The notes: generated from the letters alone by a model not told the origin. A DNA stretch of 64,000 bases from Bradyrhizobium sp. NDS-1 (GCF_032918005.1 NZ_CP136628.1:2899501-2963500), one strand, 5' to 3'; counted from the stretch's first letter, positions 1 to 8,980 are shown. Numbers and translations are program-made.

Positions 1-2
1 AT

Positions 3-887
3 GCGGTGGCGGCGGCAGCCAGGTGCAAGGGCGCGCGCTCGGCGCTGATCCTGCACGACCTCTTTCCCGACGTGCTGGTGATGGCGGGCCTCTTGAAACC
101 CGGCTCTCTGGTGACGCGGACGATGCGGGCCGCCAACGGCCTGATGTTCCGCGCGCTCAATGCCGTCATCACCATCGGGCGCGATGCGGAACGGCCGCTG
201 CTGAGCTATTCCGGAATGAGGCGGAACAAGATCCGCTTCATCCCGAACTGGGCGACGCTGGTGCCCGCGCCGCGCCCGGTCACGCCGGACAATCCGTTCC
301 GCAAGGCGATTGCCGCGCGCTTCATCGTCGGCCTGTCGGGCAATCTCGGCTTCACCCATGACCCGGAGATCGTGTTCGAGGCGGCGCGGCTTCTCAAGGA
401 CGAGGCGGACATCCACTTCCTGCTGTCCGGCTGGGGCATCGGCTTCGAACGGCTGAAGCAGTTGCAGGCGGCGGCGAGCCTGCCCAATGTCTCCTTTGTC
501 GGGCGCGTCGCGGATTCCGAGCTCGAGGCGTTTCTGTCGTCCGCCGATCTCTGGATCATTCCGTACCGGAAGGACGTTGCGGGGGTGTCGGTGCCGAGCC
601 GGTTCTACAATCTGCTGGCGGTCGGCCGTCCCGTGGTGCTGGTATCCGAGCCGGAGGCGGAGGCTGCCATGACGGTGGTGGAGAACGGGCTCGGCTGGGT
701 CGTGACGCCAGGCCGCGCCGATCAGCTCGCCGATGCGATCCGCGCGGCGTCCCGGTCCGACGACGGTACCATCGCGGCGCGCGCGGTGAAGGCGGCATCG
801 CGGTTCGACAGGACGACCGCGATGAACGCTTATGCGGCGCTGATCGACGAATTGTTGCGCAACCCGGACCTGTCGGAGCAACGATGA
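3..887 (+). CDS. GT4-family glycosyltransferase, 5' end outside window
   Basis: The reading frame is open to the left edge, so the N-terminal part (roughly 100 residues of the usual ~400) is missing. What remains shows the end of the acceptor-binding Rossmann fold (HDLFPDVLVMAGLLKPG, as in WcaI-like enzymes) and the C-terminal nucleotide-sugar-binding half, with a donor-site segment around VGLSGNLGFTHDPE and the acidic loop before SVPSRFYNLLAVGRPVV. By family it moves a sugar from a nucleotide donor onto a growing polysaccharide repeat. The stop overlaps the next start as ATGA, so the two are translationally coupled. Donor and acceptor cannot be read from sequence. Confidence 0.85.
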   Translation, partial: AVAAAARCKGARSALILHDLFPDVLVMAGLLKPGSLVTRTMRAANGLMFRALNAVITIGRDAERPLLSYSGMRRNKIRFIPNWATLVPAPRPVTPDNPFRKAIAARFIVGLSGNLGFTHDPEIVFEAARLLKDEADIHFLLSGWGIGFERLKQLQAAASLPNVSFVGRVADSELEAFLSSADLWIIPYRKDVAGVSVPSRFYNLLAVGRPVVLVSEPEAEAAMTVVENGLGWVVTPGRADQLADAIRAASRSDDGTIAARAVKAASRFDRTTAMNAYAALIDELLRNPDLSEQR

Positions 888-1831
888 ACGAGAAGAAACC
901 GGTCGTGCTGGTGACGGGAGCGAGCGGCTTCGTCGGCCGTCATATCGTGCCGGCGCTCGTTCGCGAGGGATGGTCGGTCCGCCGCGCGGTTCGCAGTCCG
1001 GAAGGTGTCGCAGACGAGGTCGTGATTGAAACGATCGGCCCCGAGACCGATTGGCAGGCAGCGCTGGAAGGGGTGGACGCCGTCGTCCATCTCGCCGCAC
1101 GCGTGCACCGCAAGCGCGAGGAGCACGCGGTCCAGCTCTACCGCAACGTCAACATCGCCGGCACGCTGCATCTGGCGCGCTGCGCGGCGACGGCCGGCGT
1201 GCGCCAGTTCGTCTTCGTCAGCACCGTGCTCGTGCACGGCCGCAGCAACGAGGGCCGCGCCCCGTTCAGCGAGAACGACATCCTGACGCCGCGCGGCCTT
1301 TACGGCATGTCCAAAGCCGCGGCCGAGGCGGGCTTGAAAACGCTGGCGCGCGACAACGACATGAAGATCTCGGTGATCCGGCCGCCGTTGGTCTATGGCG
1401 CGGGCGCCAAGGGCAATTTCGCGCTGCTGACGCGCGCGGTCGATCTCGGGCTGCCGCTGCCCTTTGCAGCGATCCGCAACCAGCGCGCCTTCCTCGCCGT
1501 GCAGAACCTGTCGTCTTTCATCGTGCGCCGGCTCGGTCATCCCAATACCGACAGCAATTTCGAGATCTTCCTCGTGGCCGACAGGGAGCAGGTCTCGACA
1601 CCCGAATTCATCACGCGTCTGGCCGATGCGTCCGGCAAGCGCCTGCGGCTGTTCGGCATGCCGGCGGGCATGCTCAGCACGCTGCTCGGCGTCATGGGCC
1701 GGCAGGATACGCATGACAGCCTGATCGGCTCGCTCGAGCTCGACATCTCCAAGGCGATGGCGACCGGTTGGCAGCAGCAGGTCTCCCTCGACGAAGGCTT
1801 GCGGCTGGCGCTGGCGGCTCAGGACGCCTGA
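884..1831 (+). CDS. NAD(P)-dependent epimerase/dehydratase-family sugar-nucleotide reductase (WbpV/WreQ-like)
   Basis: 315-residue extended SDR protein. It shows the N-terminal cofactor motif TGASGFVGRHI at about residues 12-22, the mid-domain DAVVHLAARVH, a catalytic serine in FVSTVLVHG and the YxxxK pair in YGMSKAAAE. Overall it resembles the WbpV/WbpK and Rhizobium WreQ group that reduces a UDP-4-keto-6-deoxy-HexNAc to the O-antigen primer sugar. The neighbour on the other strand is the matching initiating sugar-1-phosphate transferase, which supports this reading (inference). It overlaps the upstream gene by 4 bp (ATGA) and its 3' end overlaps the convergent gene by 13 bp. Confidence 0.8.
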   Translation: MNEKKPVVLVTGASGFVGRHIVPALVREGWSVRRAVRSPEGVADEVVIETIGPETDWQAALEGVDAVVHLAARVHRKREEHAVQLYRNVNIAGTLHLARCAATAGVRQFVFVSTVLVHGRSNEGRAPFSENDILTPRGLYGMSKAAAEAGLKTLARDNDMKISVIRPPLVYGAGAKGNFALLTRAVDLGLPLPFAAIRNQRAFLAVQNLSSFIVRRLGHPNTDSNFEIFLVADREQVSTPEFITRLADASGKRLRLFGMPAGMLSTLLGVMGRQDTHDSLIGSLELDISKAMATGWQQQVSLDEGLRLALAAQDA

Positions 1832-2853
1832 GGGCGCGAGAAGCGCCGCAGCACGAAGGCGACCGCGACCGCGCCTGCGAGCAGGGACACGATCGTGACC
1901 GTCAGCGAGCCGGCGCGAACGGTGACGATGGCAAGTAATGAGAGCACCAGATTGAGCGCGAACACTTCGCCGATGACCTGGGGCACCGTGAACCCGTTGT
2001 CCGTCGCACGCTGATAGAAATGCGAGCGATGTGCCGACCAGAACGGCTCGCGCCTGATGATGCGCCGAAACAGCGTGATGGTGGAATCCGCAAGGTAATA
2101 GCCGGGCAGCAGCAGCGCCGCAGCAGGTTGCCCGCGCCAGGCGAGATCCAGCAGGCACCAGCCAAGCAGAAGGCCGATCGGCAGGCTGCCGACATCGCCG
2201 AGGAATACTCTTGCGGCCGGCTTGTTGAAAGGCGCAAAGCCGAGCGTGGCGCCGCACAGGGCCGTGGCGATCAGTCCGGCGGATGCGGAGAGGTCGCCCC
2301 ACCATGCGATCAGCCCGAGCGCGGCCGTCGTCGGCACCACTTCGGATACCGTCATCAAGTCGAGCCCGTCCATGAAATTGACCAGGTTCACGAACCAGAC
2401 GCCGGCGATGACGATCAGGAGACGTTCAAAGGCAAACGGTAGAGCGGGCACGATGCGCAGCGATTCCGGCGCCGGGTACACGATGGCGGTCACGGCCGCG
2501 GCTTGCAAAAAGAGCCTAACGACGACCGGCAGAGGCTTGATATCATCGACAAGACCGACCAGGGCGATCAGCACGGCGGACCCGATCAGAGCCAGGGGAA
2601 GCGCGTCATGGATCCAAGCGGCCCAGGGCACGGCAACCAGCAAGGTCGCTGCGACAACCGCGATACCCGCGCCTTGCGGAGTTGGAATCCTGTGTGATGA
2701 GCGTGCGTTCGGACGTGCCAACGCATAGCGTTGCAGCAGCGGCATGCTCAGCCAGGTGATGCAGGAGGAGAGTGGTGCAGCCAGCAAGGCCGGCGCGATC
2801 GCGAGCAGCACCAGTCCGGCCGCAACTTCCGGACTCGAGCCGAGAGCCGTCAC
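1819..2853 (-). CDS. Undecaprenyl-phosphate sugar-1-phosphate transferase, GT4/MraY-WecA family (WbpL/WreU-like)
   Basis: 344 residues, very hydrophobic, about 10 membrane helices. Family motifs are in order: SSHRIPTPQGAG (loop 1), GLVDDIKPL (the DD metal site), VNFMDGLDLM (NxxxD-type site), FLGDVGSLPIG, and the basic cytoplasmic loop HRSHFYQRA. Such enzymes transfer a HexNAc-1-phosphate from UDP-sugar to undecaprenyl phosphate at the inner face of the cytoplasmic membrane, starting O-antigen or similar glycan synthesis. It overlaps the upstream minus-strand gene by 4 bp (ATGA), so the two are co-transcribed, and is convergent with the WbpV-like gene. Confidence 0.88.
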   Translation of the reverse strand: MTALGSSPEVAAGLVLLAIAPALLAAPLSSCITWLSMPLLQRYALARPNARSSHRIPTPQGAGIAVVAATLLVAVPWAAWIHDALPLALIGSAVLIALVGLVDDIKPLPVVVRLFLQAAAVTAIVYPAPESLRIVPALPFAFERLLIVIAGVWFVNLVNFMDGLDLMTVSEVVPTTAALGLIAWWGDLSASAGLIATALCGATLGFAPFNKPAARVFLGDVGSLPIGLLLGWCLLDLAWRGQPAAALLLPGYYLADSTITLFRRIIRREPFWSAHRSHFYQRATDNGFTVPQVIGEVFALNLVLSLLAIVTVRAGSLTVTIVSLLAGAVAVAFVLRRFSRPQAS

Positions 2854-3809
2854 TCCGGCACCCCGATCGGAGCCGAGCCTTGCGCGGCCTTCTCTGCGCT
2901 GAGGATCCAGACCAGGCCGCCGATCGCGCCGACGATGAAGAACACGGCGCCATACAGCAGCGAGACGTTGACACCCTCGTTCGTGGCCAGTCCCGCAAAG
3001 CCGAATGCCAGGCCCATCGTTGCTTCACGCACGCCCCAGCCCGCGATCGAGATCGGCATCAAGGTGATCAGCATCACCGGCGGGACGAGCAGGAAGATCT
3101 GGCCGAAGCTGATCGGCGCGGCGATCGACTGCACCACGCACCATGCGATCACGACGGCGAGCACGTGAACGAGGACCGACAGGATTGCGATGATCGGTCC
3201 GCGGCTGCGGCTGAAGATCACGCGGTTGGCGATCACCGCGCAGGCGTGGATGTGATGCGTCGCCCACCAGGTCTTCAGCCAGCGCCATTTCAGCGCGCCG
3301 AAGATCAGGAAGCCGAGGCCGCCCGCGAGCGCTGCGAAATCGACGAGCAGTAGCGCCGAGCGCCCGTGCGGATCTGTGATGAGGGTGTAGCTCCAGGGCA
3401 GGCTCGCGACGATCACGATCGCGAGCGCGATCAGGCCGATCGCGCGGTCGACGAAGATCGAATAGGTCGCAGCACGCCAGCCGGCGCCGGCGCGCGCGAC
3501 CAGCCACAGCCGGACGGCATCGCCGCCGATCGCCGAGGGCAGCGTCTGGTTGAAGAAGGCGCCGATCACGTTGTAGCGCATGGCGCGGTCGAGCTCGAGC
3601 GGCGCTCCGCATTCGGCGCTGATCTCGCGCCAGCGCAGCACGCCGACGAAGATCTGCAGGAACGTGACCGCGATCGCCACGCCGATCCAGAGCAGGCTGG
3701 TCACCGTGAAGCGCGAAAACAGTTCGGACAGGTCCACCTTGCGCAGCGCCAAATAGAGCAGCGCCACGGAAATCAGGATCTTGGCCGCAGAAAGCAGGAT
3801 TCGGCGCAT
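2850..3809 (-). CDS. UPF0104/lysylphosphatidylglycerol synthase-TM-like membrane protein
   Basis: About 319 residues with 7-8 predicted membrane helices, of the flippase-like domain family (UPF0104, AglD/YbhN type). Typical segments seen are RWREISAECGAP, the conserved GAFFNQTLPSAIGGDAVRLWL loop and the late ISIAGWGVREA motif. No acyltransferase domain follows, so it is the membrane part alone; its biochemical role is not established. The start chosen is the ATG before RRILLSAAKILISV. An in-frame start 42 codons earlier would translate the 15-bp tandem duplication at 3900-3929 and looks wrong for the family. It heads a two-gene operon with the initiating transferase. Confidence 0.75.
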   Translation of the reverse strand: MRRILLSAAKILISVALLYLALRKVDLSELFSRFTVTSLLWIGVAIAVTFLQIFVGVLRWREISAECGAPLELDRAMRYNVIGAFFNQTLPSAIGGDAVRLWLVARAGAGWRAATYSIFVDRAIGLIALAIVIVASLPWSYTLITDPHGRSALLLVDFAALAGGLGFLIFGALKWRWLKTWWATHHIHACAVIANRVIFSRSRGPIIAILSVLVHVLAVVIAWCVVQSIAAPISFGQIFLLVPPVMLITLMPISIAGWGVREATMGLAFGFAGLATNEGVNVSLLYGAVFFIVGAIGGLVWILSAEKAAQGSAPIGVPE

Positions 3810-3899
3810 CTCGTCCGCATGAACAGGGTTTGCGAAGATTTGAGGCAACCCGACGCGAGCGCCGAATTCGGCCGCTTTGGTATGGTTTTGGCGCCGATC

Positions 3900-3929
3900 T
3901 TGCAATAGCCCTCCTTGCAATAGCCCTCC
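3900..3929. repeat. Perfect tandem 15-bp direct repeat
   Basis: TTGCAATAGCCCTCC occurs twice back to back (3900-3914 and 3915-3929), followed by a partial CTCC. It sits in the divergent spacer between the UPF0104 gene and the epimerase gene. Seen directly; function unknown. Confidence 0.85.
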
Positions 3930-4044
3930 CTCCAATGGCTGTCGTGGCGGGCGTCATGGCGGGCATGAGGCGGGGCGGGCCTATTGCGGCCATCTTGAGG
4001 TGGCGGCTAAACCGGAGCGGGCGAGGGATCCCGCGGGGAACAGG

Positions 4045-5034
4045 ATGACGGATCAGGCGATTTTGGTCACGGGAGCCGCCGGCTTCATCGGCTTTCACGT
4101 CGCCCGGCAGCTCCTGGGCGAAGGCCGGTCCGTCGTCGGGCTCGACAATCTCAACGCCTATTACGATCCGGCTTTGAAGCGGGCGCGCCTGGCGCTGTTG
4201 CAGAGCGACTCCCGTTTCTCGTTCGTCGAGGCCGATCTTGCCGACCGCGAGGCAATGGCGGGGCTGTTTGCGCGGCATCGCTTTACAGAGGTCGTGCATC
4301 TCGCGGCGCAGGCCGGCGTGCGCTACTCGATCGAGCAGCCGCACGCCTACGCCGATTCCAATCTGCAGGGCTTTCTCAACGTGCTCGAGGGCTGCCGCAA
4401 CCACGGCTGTCGTCATCTCGTCTACGCCTCGTCATCCTCCGTTTACGGCGCCAACACAAAACTGCCATTTGCGGTTGCGGACCGCACCGACCATCCCGTG
4501 AGCTTCTACGCCGCGACCAAGAAGGCGAACGAGGTGATGGCGCAGTCCTACAGCCATCTCTATCGCCTGCCGGTCACGGGGCTGCGCTTCTTTACCATTT
4601 ACGGCCCGTGGGGCCGGCCCGACATGGCCATGTTTCTGTTCGTGGACGCCATCATGGCGGGCAAGCCGATCCGGCTCTTCAACCATGGAAAGATGCGCCG
4701 AGACTTCACCTATATTGATGATGTGACGCGCGTCGTGTCCAGACTGATCGATCTTGTGCCCGCGGACGATCCTTCTGCCGCAAATGCGCCGTTTAAGCTC
4801 TACAATGTCGGCAATCACCATCCGGAGGAACTGATGCACGTCGTCGGTCTTCTGGAGCGGGAGCTGGGCCGGACGGCGATCAAAGAATTGCTGCCGATGC
4901 AGCCGGGAGATGTGCTGGAAACGTTCGCGGATGTCGAGGATTTGATGCGCGACACCGGCTTTGCACCGTCAACGCCGATCGAGCATGGGGTCCACAATTT
5001 TGTCACCTGGTATCGGGACTACTTCAAGGTTTGA
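4045..5034 (+). CDS. UDP-glucuronate 4-epimerase-like NAD-dependent epimerase (LpsL/CapI type)
   Basis: 329-residue extended SDR. It has the cofactor loop TGAAGFIGFHVA, the group-specific DNLNAYYDPALKRARL, the catalytic SSSSVYGANTKLPF with YAATKKANE (YxxxK), and the substrate segment RFFTIYGPWGRPDMAMF. These match bacterial enzymes that interconvert UDP-glucuronate and UDP-galacturonate, as LpsL does for rhizobial lipopolysaccharide. The start is the ATG before TDQAILVTG; the longer upstream frame carries no family sequence. ManC starts two bases after the stop, so the two form an operon. The alternative is a generic UDP-glucose 4-epimerase, which fits less well. Confidence 0.85.
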   Translation: MTDQAILVTGAAGFIGFHVARQLLGEGRSVVGLDNLNAYYDPALKRARLALLQSDSRFSFVEADLADREAMAGLFARHRFTEVVHLAAQAGVRYSIEQPHAYADSNLQGFLNVLEGCRNHGCRHLVYASSSSVYGANTKLPFAVADRTDHPVSFYAATKKANEVMAQSYSHLYRLPVTGLRFFTIYGPWGRPDMAMFLFVDAIMAGKPIRLFNHGKMRRDFTYIDDVTRVVSRLIDLVPADDPSAANAPFKLYNVGNHHPEELMHVVGLLERELGRTAIKELLPMQPGDVLETFADVEDLMRDTGFAPSTPIEHGVHNFVTWYRDYFKV

Positions 5035-5035
5035 G

Positions 5036-6454
5036 ATGACGATGGACAAACGCATAATCCCCCTGATCATGTGCGGCGGTGCCGGCACGCGGCTTTGGCC
5101 GGCTTCGCGCGAGGTGCGGCCCAAGCAGTTCCTGCCGCTGTTCGGCACGCGCTCCACCTTCCAGGACACGCTGCTGCGCGTCTCCGATTCCTCCCTGTTC
5201 GACCGGCCGATCGTCATCACCAATGCGTCCTATCGCTTCATGGTGCTGGAGCAACTCGCCGAGATCGGCATCGAGGCCGACGTGATCCTCGAGCCGATGC
5301 GGCGTGATTCAGGCCCTGCGATCGCGGCCGGCGCGGTGTTCGCGCAGAACCGCGCCGTTGATGCCATCGTGCTCGCGCTCGCAGCCGATCACGTCGTGCA
5401 GGACACCGGCGCTTTCGTCGCCGCCTGCCGCGAGGGTCTTGCGGCCGCGAGCACAGGGCGCATCGTCACCTTCGGCGTCAAGCCGGAGCGGCCGGCGACC
5501 GAATACGGCTACATCAATCCGGGCGAGGTGATCGCCGGCGAGGTGCATGCGGTCGCGCGCTTCGTCGAGAAGCCGGACGCGGTGAAGGCATCCGACTACG
5601 TCAATTCGGGCTATCTCTGGAACAGCGGCAACTTCATGTTCCCGGCCAGCGTGCTGCTCGACGAATACCGCAAGGTCGATGCGGCAAGCGTCGAGGCGGT
5701 CACCAATGCGGTCAATAATGCCGGCCGCGATCTCGGCTTCGTCACGCTGGAGCCCGAGGCGTTCGGCTCGGCCAAGGCGATCTCGATCGACTATGCGGTG
5801 ATGGAGAAGACCTCGCGCGCGGCCGTCGTTCCGGTGTCGTGCGGCTGGTCGGATGTCGGCTCCTGGCACGCGGTGTGGGAGCTTTCGGACAAGGACGCGC
5901 AGGGCAACGCGGCGCATGGCGCCGCGGTGTTCGAGGATTCGCGCAACTGCAACGTCACCACCGACCGCGCGCTGGTCGCGCTCGAAGGCGTCGACGATCT
6001 CGTCGTGGTCGCAACCGCGGATGCGGTTCTGGTCTCGCGCCAGAAGGATGCCAACGGACTGAAGCGCCTCGTCACCAAGCTGAAGGCGGTCGCGCCGAAG
6101 GTCACCGAGGAGCATCTGAAGGTGCATCGGCCCTGGGGCAGCTATCAATCCGTCGACAATGGCGAGCGCCACCAGGTCAAGCGCATCGTGGTGAAGCCGG
6201 GCGGGCGGTTGTCGCTGCAGAAGCACCATCATCGTGCCGAGCACTGGATCGTGGTGCGCGGCGCGGCCCGCGTTACCGTCAACGAGACCGTGAAGACCGT
6301 GCACGAGAACGAGTCGATCTACATCCCGATGGGCGCCGTGCACCGGATGGAGAACCCCGGTAAAATCATGCTGGAACTGATCGAGGTCCAGACCGGAAGC
6401 TATCTGGGGGAAGACGACATCATCCGGATTGAAGACGACTATCAAAGGTCGTAA
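5036..6454 (+). CDS. manC: Mannose-1-phosphate guanylyltransferase / mannose-6-phosphate isomerase
   Basis: 472-residue bifunctional enzyme. The N-terminal nucleotidyltransferase domain has GGAGTRLWPASREVRPKQFL and the second site FVEKPD; the C-terminal cupin isomerase domain runs from RPWGSYQSVD to the end, with QKHHHRAEHWIVV and PMGAVHRMEN as metal-binding segments. It converts fructose-6-P/mannose-6-P and mannose-1-P to GDP-mannose, the donor for mannose or rhamnose/fucose branches of surface glycans. The start is ATG just after the epimerase stop; a second ATG two codons later is also possible. Confidence 0.93.
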   Translation: MTMDKRIIPLIMCGGAGTRLWPASREVRPKQFLPLFGTRSTFQDTLLRVSDSSLFDRPIVITNASYRFMVLEQLAEIGIEADVILEPMRRDSGPAIAAGAVFAQNRAVDAIVLALAADHVVQDTGAFVAACREGLAAASTGRIVTFGVKPERPATEYGYINPGEVIAGEVHAVARFVEKPDAVKASDYVNSGYLWNSGNFMFPASVLLDEYRKVDAASVEAVTNAVNNAGRDLGFVTLEPEAFGSAKAISIDYAVMEKTSRAAVVPVSCGWSDVGSWHAVWELSDKDAQGNAAHGAAVFEDSRNCNVTTDRALVALEGVDDLVVVATADAVLVSRQKDANGLKRLVTKLKAVAPKVTEEHLKVHRPWGSYQSVDNGERHQVKRIVVKPGGRLSLQKHHHRAEHWIVVRGAARVTVNETVKTVHENESIYIPMGAVHRMENPGKIMLELIEVQTGSYLGEDDIIRIEDDYQRS

Positions 6455-6477
6455 CCAGCAAGCTCCGAATCACGCGA

Positions 6478-6518
6478 CCCGGGCCAAACAGGCGGTATTT
6501 TTCGCCCTAAGGCCCGGG
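6478..6518 (+). terminator. Strong hairpin after manC
   Basis: CCCGGGCC at 6478-6485 pairs with GGCCCGGG at 6511-6518, and an inner GGCG/CGCC stem (6491-6494, 6503-6506) closes a T-rich loop. There is no long U-tract directly after it, so it may be a terminator or an mRNA-stabilising end. Confidence 0.4.
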
Positions 6519-6569
6519 GAACGTGTAACTTTTTGAATCAAATCGTGTCCGGGCCGCTTGGGCGGCATT

Positions 6570-6585
6570 CGCCACAAATGTGGCG
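6570..6585. promoter_or_regulatory. Inverted repeat upstream of the Gfo/Idh gene
   Basis: CGCCACA-AA-TGTGGCG, two 7-bp perfect arms around a 2-bp centre, about 50 bp before the dehydrogenase start. It has operator-like symmetry; no regulator can be named. Confidence 0.3.
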
Positions 6586-6635
6586 TCCGTGCTAGAAGCG
6601 CGCCGGGGATTTGCGTTGAATCGGGGTTTGCTCAA

Positions 6636-7640
6636 ATGAGTTCCAAAGGATCTGCACCGGCAAAGGCCGGCCTGCGCGTCGGCGTCATTGGCGCCGGCGT
6701 GATGGGCAGCAACCATGCGCGCGTGCTTAGCGGTCTGCCTGGCGTCAGTCTCGTCGGCGTGGTTGATCCTTCGCCTGCGCACCGCGCGCGCGCCACGGAA
6801 CTTGCCAATTGCGAAAGCTTCGAGACGCTCGACCAGCTCCTCGCCGAAGGCGTCGACGCGGTCACCATCGCAGCTCCGACCCATCTGCATCACGAGGTCG
6901 CGCTCGCCTGCATCGCCAAGAACATTCACGTCCTGGTCGAGAAGCCGATTGCGTCCACGGTCGCAGAGGGCCGCGAGATCGTCGCCGCCGCGCAAAAGGC
7001 CGGCGTGACGCTGATGGTCGGCCATGTCGAGCGCTTCAATCCGGCGGTCGCCGCCGTCAAGCAGGCGATCGCGGGCGAGGATATTCTCTCCATCGCGATC
7101 ACGCGCGTCGGCCCGTTCCCGCCGCGCATGTCCAATGTCGGCGTCGTCATCGACCTCGCCGTGCACGACATCGATCTGATCCGCTGGTTCACCGAATCCG
7201 ACATCGTCGAGGTGCAGCCGCAGCTATCGAGCGCGGTCGCCGAGCGTGAGGACATCGCGCTCCTGCAGTTCCGCACCGCCAACGGTGTGCTCGCGCACAT
7301 CAACACCAATTGGCTGACCCCCTTCAAGGCGCGCAGCGTCACGGTTGCGACCCGGGGCAAATATGTGATGGGCGATCTGCTCACGCGCCAGGTCACCGAG
7401 TGCTTCGGCTTCAAGCAGGACGGCAGCTATTCGATGCGGCATCTGCCGGTCGGCCATGACGAGCCGCTCCGCGCCGAGCTGATCGCGTTCCTCAGGGCCG
7501 TGCGTCACGGCGAGACGCCGGCGGTCACCGGCGACGAAGGCGTCGCCAGCCTCGAGATCGCGACGCAGTGCCTCGAAACGCCGTCGCAGCCCGCGGCCAC
7601 CTCGTCCGCCCGCAAGGGTCCGCGCCGCGTCGCCGGCTGA
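6636..7640 (+). CDS. Gfo/Idh/MocA-family sugar-nucleotide dehydrogenase (UDP-HexNAc 3-dehydrogenase-like)
   Basis: 334 residues. The N-terminal Rossmann fold has GVIGAGVMGSNHARVL, followed by EKPIAST, the family lysine-proline turn that closes on the nicotinamide, and GHVERFNPAV, typical of UDP-N-acetylglucosamine 3-dehydrogenases (GlmA/WbpB-like). The proposed reaction is oxidation at C3 of a UDP-HexNAc, giving the 3-keto sugar that the DegT aminotransferase starting 9 bp downstream would aminate. This pairing is the main evidence for the substrate class. The start is the ATG before SSKGSAP; an earlier in-frame ATG at 6558 lies over the inverted repeat and is unlikely. Confidence 0.82.
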   Translation: MSSKGSAPAKAGLRVGVIGAGVMGSNHARVLSGLPGVSLVGVVDPSPAHRARATELANCESFETLDQLLAEGVDAVTIAAPTHLHHEVALACIAKNIHVLVEKPIASTVAEGREIVAAAQKAGVTLMVGHVERFNPAVAAVKQAIAGEDILSIAITRVGPFPPRMSNVGVVIDLAVHDIDLIRWFTESDIVEVQPQLSSAVAEREDIALLQFRTANGVLAHINTNWLTPFKARSVTVATRGKYVMGDLLTRQVTECFGFKQDGSYSMRHLPVGHDEPLRAELIAFLRAVRHGETPAVTGDEGVASLEIATQCLETPSQPAATSSARKGPRRVAG

Positions 7641-7649
7641 ACCCCTTTC

Positions 7650-8837
7650 ATGTCGACCATGCAAGAAGGCGCCAAGAACCAGACCATGAACCAGCATCTG
7701 CGTTCCGAACCCATTCCCTTCATCGATGTCGGCTCGCAGCGCCGCCGGCTCGGCGCCTCGCTCGATGCCGCGGTCAAGCGCGTTCTCGACCATTGCCAGT
7801 TCGTCAATGGCCCTGAAGTCGCCGAGCTCGAGAAGCAGCTTGCGGGCTACAGCGGTGCCAAGCATGTGATCGGTTGCGCCAGCGGCACCGATGCGATTCT
7901 GATGGTGATGATGGCGAAGAATGTCGGGCCCGGTGATGCCGTGCTGTGTCCGTCCTTCACCTTCATCGCAACGGCCTCGCCGGTGGCGCGGACCGGCGCG
8001 ACGCCTGTTTATGTCGACGTCGACGAGACGACCTTCAACATGAGCCCGGAGTCGCTGAAGCGCGGCATCGCGACTGCGCGGAAGGCGGGGCTGAAGCCGG
8101 TCGCGGTCATTCCGGTCGATCTGTTCGGCCAGCCCGCCGACCACGACGCCATTGCCGAGATTGCCGGGGCCGAAGGCCTGTTCGTGCTCGACGACGCCGC
8201 GCAAGGGTTCGGCGCGAGCTACAAGGGCCGCAAGCTCGGCACCTTCGGCCTTGCCACCGCGACCAGCTTCTTCCCGGCAAAACCGCTCGGCTGCTTCGGC
8301 GACGGCGGCGCGATCTTCACCAATGACGACGAACTCGCGACGACACTGCGCAGCATCCGCGTGCACGGGCAGGGCGTCGACAAATACGACAACGTCCGCC
8401 TCGGCCTGACCGGCCGGCTCGACACCATGCAGGCTGCCGTCCTGATCGAGAAGCTGAAGATTTTCGACGACGAGATCGCCGCCCGCAACCGGGTTGCGGA
8501 GCGCTACGCGCGTGGCCTGTCCAACGTCGTCACCGTGCCGCGTCTGGCGCCGGGCAACACCTCGGTCTGGGCGCAGTACACGATCCGTCTTCCCAAAGGC
8601 ACCGACCGCGACGGTTTCGCTGCCGCGCTGAAAGCCCAGGGCGTGCCGACCGCGATCTATTACGGCAAGTCGATGCATCAGCAGACCGCCTACAAGCAGT
8701 ACCCGGTCGCCGACGGCGGCCTGTCTGCTTGCGAGAGCCTGTCGCAGGACGTCATCAGCCTGCCGATGCACGCCTATCTGACCGAAGCCGACCAGGAGCG
8801 CGTGATCGCCGCCGTCCGCGGCGCGCTGGCGGGCTGA
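7650..8837 (+). CDS. DegT/DnrJ/EryC1-family PLP aminotransferase
   Basis: 395 residues, the normal family length. PLP-binding features: the ASGTDAI loop, the Asp of VLDDAAQGFGA that contacts the pyridine nitrogen, and the Schiff-base lysine in SFFPAKPLGCFGDGG. These enzymes aminate keto sugars on nucleotide carriers, usually with glutamate. Together with the preceding dehydrogenase it would make a UDP-3-amino-3-deoxy sugar (WbpB/WbpE or GlmA-type pair; inference) for lipid A or O-antigen. Start is uncertain among ATGs at 7650, 7659 and 7686; none has a clear ribosome site. Confidence 0.87.
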   Translation: MSTMQEGAKNQTMNQHLRSEPIPFIDVGSQRRRLGASLDAAVKRVLDHCQFVNGPEVAELEKQLAGYSGAKHVIGCASGTDAILMVMMAKNVGPGDAVLCPSFTFIATASPVARTGATPVYVDVDETTFNMSPESLKRGIATARKAGLKPVAVIPVDLFGQPADHDAIAEIAGAEGLFVLDDAAQGFGASYKGRKLGTFGLATATSFFPAKPLGCFGDGGAIFTNDDELATTLRSIRVHGQGVDKYDNVRLGLTGRLDTMQAAVLIEKLKIFDDEIAARNRVAERYARGLSNVVTVPRLAPGNTSVWAQYTIRLPKGTDRDGFAAALKAQGVPTAIYYGKSMHQQTAYKQYPVADGGLSACESLSQDVISLPMHAYLTEADQERVIAAVRGALAG

Positions 8838-8871
8838 TTCCGCGGCTTCGTTGCCCTGCTGTCTCTGGGAC

Positions 8872-8980
8872 ACCTCTCCCGCTTGCGGGAGAGGTCGGCG
8901 CGTAGCGCCGGGTGAGGGTACTTTCGTCTCGTTGCCGAGACACCCTCTCCCCAACCTTCCCACGCAAGCGGGGAGGCAGC
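8872..8980. repeat. Dispersed REP-like palindromic element
   Basis: Begins with an 11-bp perfect hairpin (arms 8872-8882 and 8885-8895, TT loop), then CGGCGC-GTA-GCGCCG (8896-8910), then a pyrimidine-rich tail (ACCCTCTCCCC) partly complementary to the head. This GGGAGAGG/GCGCCGGGTGAGGG type of sequence is recognised from Bradyrhizobium-group intergenic regions. It sits between the aminotransferase and murJ. Confidence 0.65.

Noticed and set aside
830..2305. A 491-codon minus-strand frame over the reductase and transferase genes
   Set aside because: Arg/Ala-rich with no motif; overlaps two clear genes on both strands.
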